A stretch of DNA of 64,000 nucleotides from Lenzites betulinus (lineage: Eukaryota > Basidiomycota > Agaricomycetes > Polyporales > Polyporaceae). The position numbers and the translations under genes are program-made. This document shows positions 45,701 through 56,400 of the stretch, piece after piece; the stretch's first letter is position 1; each line of letters starts with the position of its first letter. The notes under the pieces are model-generated. The model saw only the letters and a program-made list of their open reading frames with translations. It was not told the origin of the DNA and did no database searches. The stretch is from positions 186,001-250,000 of the forward strand of contig JABYQU010000027.1 of the NCBI GenBank assembly GCA_022264855.1, read 5' to 3'.

Positions 45701-48700
45701 GTATTCGCACAAATACAGGTGTGCGACCATCTGCATGCACCGAAATCTCACAAAAATGGTGCGGAAAGCCTGTGCTCGGATCGCATGAGCGTAGCGCGTT
45801 ATACCCCAAAGGAGCACGTACAGTGTTCCAGCGTGTGCGGAGCGCGCAGTGGCCAGGGGTGGTCGGAATACAATCCACCTGACAGCCGGGCGAGCCTTCG
45901 AGAGCACACAGCGTGCCCGTCTCGGGCCGCGCTCACAGCTTGAAGCAAACGTGTTCATGTCCGTGGCCGTTCAGATGCGAGCAACATCGAGCACGCCGGC
46001 GAGCAGGTGAGCGCGAAGGACGGGGGCCAACGCGAGGGCACCACACAGTATCCTGGCTGTCGTAGTGATGGTGCCAGCTCTCTCCTTCCTGTGCGCAGTG
46101 CGCCCGGACGGGCTTGATAGAGACGAACATACGAGGAGGACCTTGGGACAGGGCACCGAAGCGCCAAGAGCACGCCGGCCAGAACTATTCCTGTGCAACC
46201 TGCGCCCGTGTATCCGCGGATGCCGTACCACGCGCCCATGAGGCCACGGCTGCGGTTCGGCGTGGCGAGCAGCGCGAGCGGAGGCAAGTGGAATGGGGGC
46301 ACGGGCGGCGACTTTGGGATAGGCTCGGGAGGCGTCAGAGTGGTGCGCTGGCGTCGGTGTGTGTTGGAATGTGTCAGGGTGAGTCGGGATGCGCCAGGCG
46401 TATCGGGGTGTGTTGACCGACGTCAGGGCAGGGCCGAGTGCGCTGGGTGACGCCAGGATGCACGTACACAACCGTCGTATTCTTGCCGCACACGGAGAAT
46501 CCTCATGTCGAGCGCGTACCCCAGTCGCGTGCATTCCCCGCCGCTGCACCACCTGTGCATCGTACTCCACATCCGGTACCGCGCAGACGACCGGTAAACA
46601 CGCTGCATGTGTCCACACGCCGTGCCACAAGACGTGCAGCCAGGGCAGGGAGCGCGCGATGCCGCCCGGGCAGGCGCTTCTCTCCGCGCGCCCGTGAAAT
46701 CGTCCAAAAGTGCCGCGATATTTTCTGCTCGGATCGCGCTGCAATTCGGTGAGCGACGCGCGTTGTTGCAATGGAACCGAAATGCGGAGCTACGCGGCGC
46801 GGCGGCGTCGCATGCGGCAGGGGTGAGCGAAACTGTCCCTCTCCGGGCGCCGGCGCGCAGATACCTCGACGAGTTCTGCGTGGACGTTGCTGAGGCTTGG
46901 TGAGCACAATGCGGTGGTACGGTAGAGTGTGCGTACCACGTTACAAGGCGCGGCGCAGAGCGGTCGCGCAGGGGTGGGCGAATCATGTCGGGGCGAGTGC
47001 ATTCTGCTTTGGAGGCAGCCACCGCGGATGGGGCTGGAACTTGGCGGAACCGTGCGCGCTCTGCCGACGAGTGCGACTGTGGAATCGCATGTCATGCGAG
47101 AGGATATTCGCGTGGCGGTGGGCGACGCGGCAATGTATATCCCCCTGCCCGCCGGTGCGCAGGTGCCTGGGCGTGGTTCTGCACGGATCCTGCCGAGACT
47201 CGGTGAGCGTAGCGCGTTTGTGCTGTGGAGCACGCGTACCAAGTTGCGCGGGGGTGGGATGAGCGGTTGGGCAGGGGCGAGTGAACTTACACGATGGGGC
47301 GCCCAGAATCGCCCAGAATCGGGCCTCAGCGCAACCTCCTCGGATCGATCCAGAAATACGGGGCGGTACACGCCCAGTGCGGGCGAGCATCCCCCGCAGA
47401 TCGCACGCTGTGGGAAGGAGAACTCGCCCGGCGGGGGATGCTTCTTGTCCCTCATCCACGGAATTGTGCGAAATTGACATGGAATGTTTGTGCCCGGATC
47501 GCGCTGCAACTCGGTGAGCGTAGCGCGTTTGGACACGAGACCACACGCACAAAGTCTCGCGGCGTGGGGAGCAGGGCCATTTGGGCACGGGCGATTTACT
47601 GGAATCCATCGTGAAATTGCATGAAAAAACGCATTTCGCGGGGTCGTCTGATCGCGCTGGCGTTCGATGAGCAGGTCGCGGACGTGTGGGCGAGAGCGCG
47701 TACCAAGTGTCAGCGCAGTGGAACAAGAAGCAGCGGCGCGGTGCGCGGGTTGAGCATCCACCCACGGTTTGACGCAATTTCGACGCAGATCGAGGCGCCT
47801 TGGATCGGGGCGTGCGCGTGATTGGGCGGGGTGTGCGCCGTGGTGCACAGGAGCTGTCGTCGAAGCATCAGCGTCGGGCGGAGCAACGTCGGGCGGGGCG
47901 GCGGGGATCTTGTTCTGGGCAGTGGCCGGTGCTGGCTTCGATTGGGGCCGCAGTCCGGGAGGTTGTGCGTCCAAGCAAGCGTTGTCCTGGCTGACTGGGC
48001 CAGTGTGGGTGCGGTGTGAGAAGGCGGGGCGATGGCGGATGTCGCTGGGCACGATGTGTCCACAGTTGGCGTAGTTGGCCGCGGTACAGGCTGGGAGCGC
48101 ACGGGGCAGGGGATCTGTTCACGCCGAGTTGCATTGCCTGGGCGTGGCAGGAAGTGCCGGTACAGCTAATCCTACAACACTGACGTTGGCGTGAGACTAC
48201 ACGGGCGCAAACATGGACTCACGAGGTAAGAACACGCGTGGACAGTCGTCGAGGCAATCCTCCGACGCCATCGAAGCCTCGGGGAACGCAAATACCGAGT
48301 GTGAGCTCGTCGAGTCGTAGCGCATCGCTGCGCGGCCTGGAAAGCTCGTCCTCCCAAGTGATAGAATGGCGGACTTGTCGTCACCATGCGTAGCTACTCG
48401 CAGCCTGCTCATGCACACTCACGTCGGCATCGCGTTCGTTGCGCTAACCTCAAGCCGCAGTCGCTCGAGCAAACGGCCACGCTCTCGGTCGCATCCCGCA
48501 ACGCCGCAAATCCGACTGGATGGCCGCCCACCGCGACTTGCACTCAATGCCGACTCGCTCGCAGCCACTCATCGCAGACGGGGGACTGCCAGTGTGCGGG
48601 CATGGACGCGCTATACCGGTGTCTCTGTCTCTGAGCTCACGACCAGGCCGCATCGCCCGCCGTCACAGCACGGCGCCCACTGGCAGTCGGGTGCGATCTC

Positions 48701-50546
48701 CAAGCTCTGCAACACGGCGACGGGGGGGCCTGGGCTGTGACGCGGACGTTTGGCGTCCATGACACTTGTCGTTGAAGGTGTGCGAGTGCGGCCGCGCAGC
48801 GCAGGGTCTCCGTGTCGCCAGTGCATGAAACGGCCGCGCGTGCGCGCGTGCATCCGCATAACGTCTCCCTCGCACCCGTGTCTCGGGTCCAATACGTGCA
48901 CTCGTCGTCGAGGGGCTACGTCGAGCGCGAACGGGCACGGTGCGTGACGAAGCCGTCGGGCACGGCGGGCGAGACTGACAGAGTCGTGGTAGCGCCATGG
49001 GCACCGTGCGCACCGTGTGCCCAGGACGTCCGAGGCATCGGTGGGGCTGCATGGCCAGCGACCACTGTCCGTCCGTCTGCGCGCGCAGGGCGGGCGGGGC
49101 GGGGAAAGGGTCCTCGGTCCGCCCGGCGGTGTCCTGCCAACATGCAAGAATAAGTCAGGCGGGCGGGGCGGATGGATGCAAACGCAGCGACGGCGCACAC
49201 ACCATATATGATGTCCCTGCGAGGGTGAAACGCGTGCTCCTTGGGCACGCGCTGGCCACGTCACCGTCCCAGGGTATATAATATAGCACATGCAGTGGCC
49301 GCGGATGTCCCGATAGACTCGTCCATTCCCGCTTTCTGCGCTGCTGCCCCGATGCCCGGCAACGCTCTGCAAGAGGCACCGCGTGCGAGTCGACAGGCTG
49401 TATACACCCCGGCTCACGCCTGTCCTCTGGCGCACCGTGGTGCTCAACGCCATCCCATGGGGCAGCAACCAGCGCGGCGCGGCGCGTCGTAGACACGGGA
49501 CAAACATGCCTATTCGTCAAGCCGAGATCCGGTCGAGTCGGCGGCACGTCGGCGGCGCAAATGACGGTACGCACCTCTTTGCGCGTTGCAAACTGTGCCT
49601 CTAACCCGACAGGGCGTGCCACAGACGGATCCGATGTCGTCCAGCCATGAAATTGGGCCGTACACGCATCGTTTGCGTTTACCGACTCGCTGCGGGTCGG
49701 AGACGAATAGACTGGCCCACGAGACGTGCGACCTGTGCGCGACGCGTTATGATATCGACCGCTCCGGGCGTATTGGGGCCACGCGGGTGCCCGGTGGACG
49801 TCTGAAATATCGTAAGTCTCCGCTAGAGTGTTACATGTACGAGAGAAAAACGACTGACGGCGTCAGCGACAGAGTGCATCAGTTCGCCGTGTGCACGGCA
49901 GGCTAGTATGCTCACTGGCTGAGAACTGGCACACTCAGTGCGCTACGGAAGCGGGATGATCGTATGCTGGTGGGAAGTGGTCGAGCTGTGAGCGTGGTGT
50001 GGGTTGGGCGCTTATCTAGCCGTCTTGAATATGTAGTGGAGGCTGGGGACTCCATGCATCGTCGCTCGAGCGTACTATCGACTCGTTGTGCACGCGCGCG
50101 CAGCGTATATAAGCGTATACTACGATCTCGTGGACGAGCCAAGCGAGGTGAGGGCGGGTGTGGAGGTCGGGGTTGCGACTGCGAGTAGCTAAGAGAGGCG
50201 CGGCGCGGGGGCCGTGTATATGTGCGACATAGATAACCGTCCGGACGGCGAGGGGAGTGCACGGATGTGAACGCGCTGCAGGGGCAGAGACCGCTGGGGG
50301 AGCGCGAGGGCACGAGCACGGCAGGGGAGGCGCAGCAGAGGGGAGCAGACAGGCAGGGCAGGCGGCAGGCGAGAGCGCGCAGTGAGGGCAGACGCAGGGC
50401 GGGCGGCGGCGCATGCGCAGGGGAGAGCGAGCGAGGAGAGAGAAGAGCCAGATATCGGGCTCGACGCGCAGGACGTCACCGCGCGACTGCACCTGCCTCA
50501 GTGGGCGTGCGCGGCGGGGCGGGATCGAAGCCGTGCACGGTCGGCC
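42783..50546. other. Gene-less GC-rich spacer, unit A
   Basis: About 7.8 kb between synthetase genes A and B. Many open frames exist on all six frames, as expected at this GC content, but none has a recognisable domain, intron pattern or codon bias. The longest (46790-48052, minus, 420 codons) is broken in the second unit by a 1-nt indel. The spacer holds the diverged 152-bp array, G-rich tracts (49,080-49,180), a TATATAATATA stretch near 49,274, and a GA-rich stretch near 50,270-50,470 before the next promoter. Confidence 0.6.
44921..47850 (+). repeat. Diverged 152-bp tandem array, unit A
   Basis: A degenerate core close to CTCGGATCGCGCTGGAA, then TCGGTGAGCGTAGCGCGTTT, recurs at about 44921, 45171, 45324, 45477, 45627, 45778, 46731, 46885, 47035, 47184, 47339, 47495, 47647 and 47801. 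In the better copies ACGTACCAAGTTGCGCGGCG follows about 50 nt later, then GATGAGCGGTTCGGCAGGG. Spacing in the two best runs is 149-156 bp. Between 45,800 and 46,700 the pattern fades. Units share perhaps half to two-thirds of positions (by eye), so the array is old. Confidence 0.7.
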
Positions 50547-50851
50547 GGGGTAGCCCCTAACCCCACAAGAGAATGCAGGGTTGGGATCGGGAAGTCTGAA
50601 TCTGGGGCAAGCTACAGCAATACAGTGGGGGAGCCGCCCTCCTCCTCGTACTACCTCCTCTCTTCTTCTCCCCATCCCACTTCCCCCACGACCTTTCTCA
50701 CACTACTCTCACCGGAGAGAGGCACAGCGCAGACGCCCACGTAACCGGGAAGCTTAAATCTCACCAAATCACGTTGTGGAGGAGCGAGCGGAGTATGAAG
50801 TCAGGTCAGTCGCGCCCAACCTTCACATCTCTCTCTCACCCCATCTCCACC

Positions 50852-53374
50852 ATGGCCACAGCAACAGCAAAGAACTCCATCTATGGCTTCCCCGGCTCCG
50901 TCGAGGTGTCCACCGAGGTCGTCCCAGGCGAGACCCGCATACGCAGGCTGCGCATGACCAAGGACAAGCTCACGACCGAGCCCGAGGAGGGCATCGCCGT
51001 CATACCCGACATCCTCGACTACGCCGCCCGCACGCACGGCGCCAAGAACTCCCTGGGCTGGCGAGACGTCGTCGCCGTGCACGAGGAGAAGAAGGACGTG
51101 AAGAAGATCGTCGGCGGCAAGGAGGTCACGGAGACGAAGACGTGGAAGTACTTTGAGCTGAGCGACTACAAGTACGTCTCCTTCGTGCAGGTGAAGGAGA
51201 CCGCGCAGGAGGTCGCCGGTGGCCTGCTCAAGCTCGGCGTCAAGAAGGAGGACATTATCAACATCTACGCGTCCACGAGGTACGGACGCCCCATCTCGCT
51301 TCCGCGTGCTGCTCCTCACCGACCCGCACAGCCCGAGCTGGCAGTTCCTCTCGTATGGCTGCAACCTCATCGGGACTGCCATTGCCACCGCGTACGACAC
51401 CCTCGGCGAGTCCGGTCTGCAGCACTCGCTCAACGAGCCCGAGTGCGTCGGCATGTTCACCAATGCGGACCTGCTCCCGGTCGTCGCCAACGTCGTGGCG
51501 AACGTGCCCTCGCTGCGTTTCGTCATCTACGACGGACAGCCGAAGCAGGCGCTGCTCGACAAAATCCGTGCGGCACGCGAGGGTATCCAAGTCCTCACCG
51601 TGGACGAGCTGCGCGAGCTCGGGAAGGGCACGTCGCCCGAGGACCTCAAGTCCCGCCGGCCGGTGTCCTCTGACACGTCGTGTATCATGTACACGAGTGG
51701 TACGACCGGGCCTCCGAAGGGTGTCGTAATCACGCATGGGAACCTCATAGCTTCGGTCGGCGCTATCAAGCAGCTTCTCGGCCACCACCTGCGGGCAGAC
51801 GACACCTTCATCGCGTACCTCCCGCTCTCGCATGTGCTGGAGTTCATCGTGGAGCTCGCGCTGTTCTACGTCGGGATGACGTTTGGGTACGGCCGCGTGA
51901 AGACGCTGACGGACGCGTCAGTGCGCAACTGCGTCGGCGACATCCGCGCGTTCAAGCCCACGATCATGATCGGTGTCCCGGCAGTCTGGGAGATGATTCG
52001 TAAGGGTATCCTGCAGAGGATCAACTCTGGCGGCAGCCTGAAGAAGGGCATATTCACCGGCGCATACACGCTCAAGAAAGCAGGTGTCCCCGGACTCTCG
52101 CAGCTCGCGGACTCGGCCGTATTCAGCCAAATCAAGGCCGCGACGGGCGGGAGGTTGCGCCTCACGCTCTCCGGTGGCGCGGCGCTCAGCGCGGAGACAC
52201 AGGAGTTCCTCTCGATAGCGCTCGTGACGGTGCTGCAGGGTGCGCCACCACAGTCCGCAGATCGCGCTAACCGTTGCTGACGATCGGGCCACAGGGTACG
52301 GCATGACGGAGTCGTGCGGCATGTGCGCCATCATGCCCCCCGAGTTCATGCAGTACAACACGGTCGGGCTGCCGATGCCGTCGGTCGAGATCAAGCTGCT
52401 GGACGTGCCCGAGGCGGGGTACAGGTCGACGAACGAGCTGCCGCAGGGCGAGGTGTGCTTCCGCGGGCCGTCGGTCACGAAGGGATACTTCAAGCGCGAC
52501 GACCTGAACAACGACGAGTCGATCTTCACCAAGGACGGCTGGCTCCGGACGGGCGACGTCGGGCAGTGGAACCCGGACGGCACGCTGAGCCTCATCGACC
52601 GGTACGTGCTGCTGCGTCTCTCTCGCCACCCGCGGTCGGCCGGGGCTGACGCGTCCGCTTAGTATCAAGAACTTGGTCAAGCTCCAGGGCGGCGAGGTGA
52701 GTCACTGCGCGCTCCGCGCACGATAGTGCGGCTGCTGACAGGCCTGCGCAGTACATCGCGCTCGAGCGCCTCGAGTCGATCTACAAGTCGTGCAACCTGG
52801 TGTCGAATATCTGCGTGCACGCGGACTCGAACGCGCGGCAGCCGATGGCGATCATCATCCCGAACGACGCGCACCTGCGGCACGCGCTCGACGGCAAGAC
52901 GGGCAAGTCGCTCGCGGAGCTGTGCCACGACCAGGCGGTGATCGACTTTGTGATGAAGGAGTGCAACGCGGTCGGGAAGAAGAACGGGTTCAAGCAGATG
53001 GAGCTCCTCCAGGCCGTCATCCTCATCCCGGACGAGTGGACGCCGGAGAGCGGGCTGCTGACGCCCGCGCAGAAGGTGCAGCGGAAGAAGGTCGCGGAGA
53101 CGTACGCGAAGGAGATCAAGGTGCGTGTCTTTGGGGCTTCTTCTGTGTGTGCGGGTGGCTGGCGGCGGGTGGGTGGGTGGTGCAGACGGCGTGCGAGGGG
53201 CGCGAGGCGAGGGAGGTGAGTGGCGGGGGTGGAGGTGAGTGCAGACGTGGAGGATGCGGTGCTGACAGCATGCAGGGGATGCGGGGTGGGTGCAGGGTTG
53301 TCGCGGCTGTGTGTGCGCGCGCACGAGATCGTACCGACGATATCGAGTACGTCGCGGTGTTCTATGGGGTGTAG
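50852..53374 (+). CDS. Long-chain acyl-CoA synthetase, copy B
   Basis: Same exon layout as copy A shifted by 10,629: 50852-51279, 51332-52239, 52295-52601, 52663-52696 and 52752-53120, plus the uncertain tail ending at 53,374. All ANL motifs are intact (YTSGTTGPPKG, GYGMTESCGM, GWLRTGDVG). Against copy A I count about 29 coding differences up to the codon pair near 52,796 and none after it. Three change the protein (I to V, D to E, K to R); the rest are silent. The upstream 300 nt share the CCTCCTCGTACTACCTCCTC block with copy A but carry small indels and a different far-upstream sequence (the GA-rich end of the spacer), so regulation could differ. Confidence 0.92.
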
Positions 53375-53411
53375 TTGGAGCTGGGACGCGGTGTTCTATG
53401 GGGTGTAGTTG

Positions 53412-56400
53412 CGACGGGGACTGTGGTATGGGGGGGAGGACATGGCTTCGACGGGGAGCAAGTATGGAGCACCCATGTAGACTACAGCTCATATGTCAAT
53501 ATATTTCTTGGGTCTTCGAACTGTCTTCTACCTGCTCCGACACCCTGCCTCTGCGACTCGAGTGTCTATGTACGTGTGTCTACCGTCTTGCATTCCGCCA
53601 ATGTAGAGGCTCAGCGCGTCCCCGAGGCCAAGTACAGTGTGCTAGCGGCGCCTTCACTGGGTGACCATGCGCGCCCGCTGCCATAAATAAAATACCGCAG
53701 TTCTCCGCATTTACAAACAGGCGTCGTCCTGCCCCTGCGACCGCCCCGGGGAGGCGCATCTACGTGAATCGGGGGCCCTTGCGATCTTGGCATTTGTGTG
53801 TACACAGCCACCATGTACCCTGGGCGGCATGCTGATTGCAACGCGTCGTCCGCGCGCGAGCCGCTCGCAAAGCACTCGGCCCTGCCCTTCCCGAGATTGA
53901 GCCCGCCGCTGCGGGAGATGCGCATTTTGTTTGTACGGACTCAGCGCAAACGGGCCACCGCAACGCGTACATTGTTCACAGCACACCGCCGTCGCAGGTT
54001 GCGAGAAAGCCAGTACCGGCGATGCTGGTTTGCCTGTCGACACGATGACACAACGAGCAGCTACTCACAGATGGCGCCGTGTTCCGCCGAATCAGTATCG
54101 TATGGCCCTGAAACGATGCAGTCGGCCCTCCGCCCTTCCGCCTGCGTTCATGTCGCTCCAACAGAGCCACGGCAGGATGCCCGCGTTTAGTGCATTCGGC
54201 ACAACGTCCGCCGCCCGCCTCCTCACCCGCGCGGCTTTGTCGAGCGCGCAGGGAAGGCCCTCCTCGCATCTGTGGCCACAGTGCAAACAGAACGAGGTGC
54301 GCGGCCCCTGCATGCAGGGACATCAGCGCGGGATAGAGGGAGGCGCACCGAGCTAGTCGCCGGTGTCACTTACATATCACCTCGGATGACGACTCCCGCA
54401 GGACACCGCACATATGCATTTTGGGACCCCTTGCACGGCGACGGTGCAGCGACGGTGTACCGGGCTGCATGGCACAATAAACAGTCAGCATCGTCAGCGC
54501 GCGAGATGGGTGTAACGTACCAGTATTCGACAGAGCACGCATGCTGAGTCGTCATGTTGTGAACATGGACCGGGTACCCAACCCTTGCGTCGCGTGCAGG
54601 GCCGTTGGATGCGCACGCAACATGCGAGTGAACTCTACGACTGGCTGCGGCCGTACTGGGTCAGGCCGTAGAGAATCGCCACGGCGCTGTGCTACTTTGT
54701 CCTCTGGGCATGCGAGAGCATAGACATACACAATGATCATCAAATATACCTCGCGCAGGATGCTCAGGGAGCGTGAGGCCCCATCCATGCGGCGTCGTAC
54801 GTGGTGGGCGCTGCGCGAAGCGCACTGGACACCCGGCAGCAGTGCTCATCAGTACAACCAACTCTGGGCGGGACGGTTTCGATGGCTTCTGCGGGCGCCG
54901 CTCGGAAAGACACGTCGTCAGCGGCGCGACCATAGGCGGTCGCAAACGTACCATTTGCCGCTTGCATAGGAACGGCAGCCCTGGAGGCGGGCGGGCGGGC
55001 GAAACGCGCTGCGAGACAAAACGGGTGCTGCCATGCCCACATCGTGTGCATGGGCACGCCCCGGGGCGTTTGCGCTCAGTGCCGCGTAGGCCTCCAATGC
55101 AGCTCCCTTCTTGGTTCGAATGCAGTACGAGGTGTACCAGGTGCTCGCGGCAGGCACGGGGGCCGTAGGCGAAGCCACCTTCTGCGCTGCACCTGCCACG
55201 AGTCAGTCAGATCTGGACGACAGCTGAATCGTTCGCGAGCTTACCCGACGAGTGAACGGGGAGGTGTGAGCGTTTGACTCCCCTGCAAGCGCAAGAGCGG
55301 CGCAACGCGGCCCTGCAGCATGCAAGTCGGGTTTAGTACGCTTCCGCTCGGAGCTGCTACCGATCACAGAGCGCCCGGCGCGCCACCGGTGTCGACACTC
55401 ATTCCCTCCAGTTGCGCGGGCAGTCAGCACACCCGCGCCCCGCGAGCGCGATATCTTACCAAATACGCCGCGTTGCGAGAGGGCACGAGCACGAGACAGC
55501 CCGAGAATGGGCGTCATCCTCCGCACACGCATGGACACCCCAGAATCATGGATCGCGCTGGAATTCGGCGAGCGTAGCGCGTTTTTGCAGACAGATGCAC
55601 GTGTTGAGTTGCGCCGCGCGGGGACAAGGACTTGCTGGCAGCTACGCGGGGACGGGGGCGCCAGCGCTGCTCGGTGAACATGGTACCGCTTCGTGCGAGG
55701 AACGACCGCGAGCCGAGACATTTGAGAATGCAACCCTGCCGCGCAGCGCTCGCACTACCGTCCGCCTGACTGGGAGTCCAGTCGAAATTATTTTTGTCGC
55801 GGGATGCGCTGGAAGCTTCCTGGTGTGCGCGCCACGTACAGCGCAGCGCGTCGTGCAATTCACATTGCGAGGGGGTGAGGGGACGAGACGGTGTCGGCGC
55901 TTTCCGCCGCAATTGCACCAAATCATCGAAAAGTGCCGTGATTCGTTTCTGCTCGGATCGGGCTGAGAGTTTGTGGATTTAGCGCTTTTGTACAGACGAT
56001 CCAACGTACCAAGTCTCGTGGCAGCGCGACGCGATGCTTGGCAGCGGCGCACGAAACATTGTGTTTATGCACACCGGCGCGGGGATAACTCAGCGTGCTC
56101 TCCACGGATACGGCTGGAAATAGGTGAGAACGGCGCGCTCATATTGCCCAGTAGACGTACCAAGTTACGCGGCGCTGCGATGAGCGGTTCGGCAGGGACG
56201 GGTGACTCACAACGGGGCGACGGGGTGCTCATACTCAAGCGGGACCTCGTCGAATCCGGCTGAAACTTAGTAGACATACGAGCCCTATGCTGGAGAGCTC
56301 ATCTGTGAAAGCGCACGTCGTGCGGATAAGTATTCGCACAAATACAGGTGTGCGACCATCTGCATGCACCGAAATCTCACAAAAATGGTGCGGAAAGCCT

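Larger units (their letters stand above)
39916..50546 (+). repeat. Tandem 10.6-kb unit, copy A
   Basis: First of at least three direct units. Its landmarks recur exactly 10,629 bp further on (synthetase ATG 40223, then 50852, then 61481). It contains one acyl-CoA synthetase gene and about 7.8 kb of spacer. From about 42,170 to the end it matches copy B almost perfectly. The part before that (promoter and most of the gene) differs at many positions. Confidence 0.95.

Noticed and set aside
44921..47850. CRISPR array or rDNA intergenic spacer
   Set aside because: Units are long and degenerate with no conserved short repeat and unique spacers, and the genome is eukaryotic. No rRNA sequence flanks the array.
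46790..48052. 420-codon minus-strand open frame in the spacer
   Set aside because: It is GC-driven, with composition of P, R, S, H and A and no domain. Repeated peptides inside it come from the 152-bp array. The matching place in unit B is split differently by a 1-nt indel.
42783..50546. LTR or DNA transposon making up the spacer
   Set aside because: No long terminal repeats, inverted ends, reverse transcriptase, integrase or transposase motifs were found in any frame.
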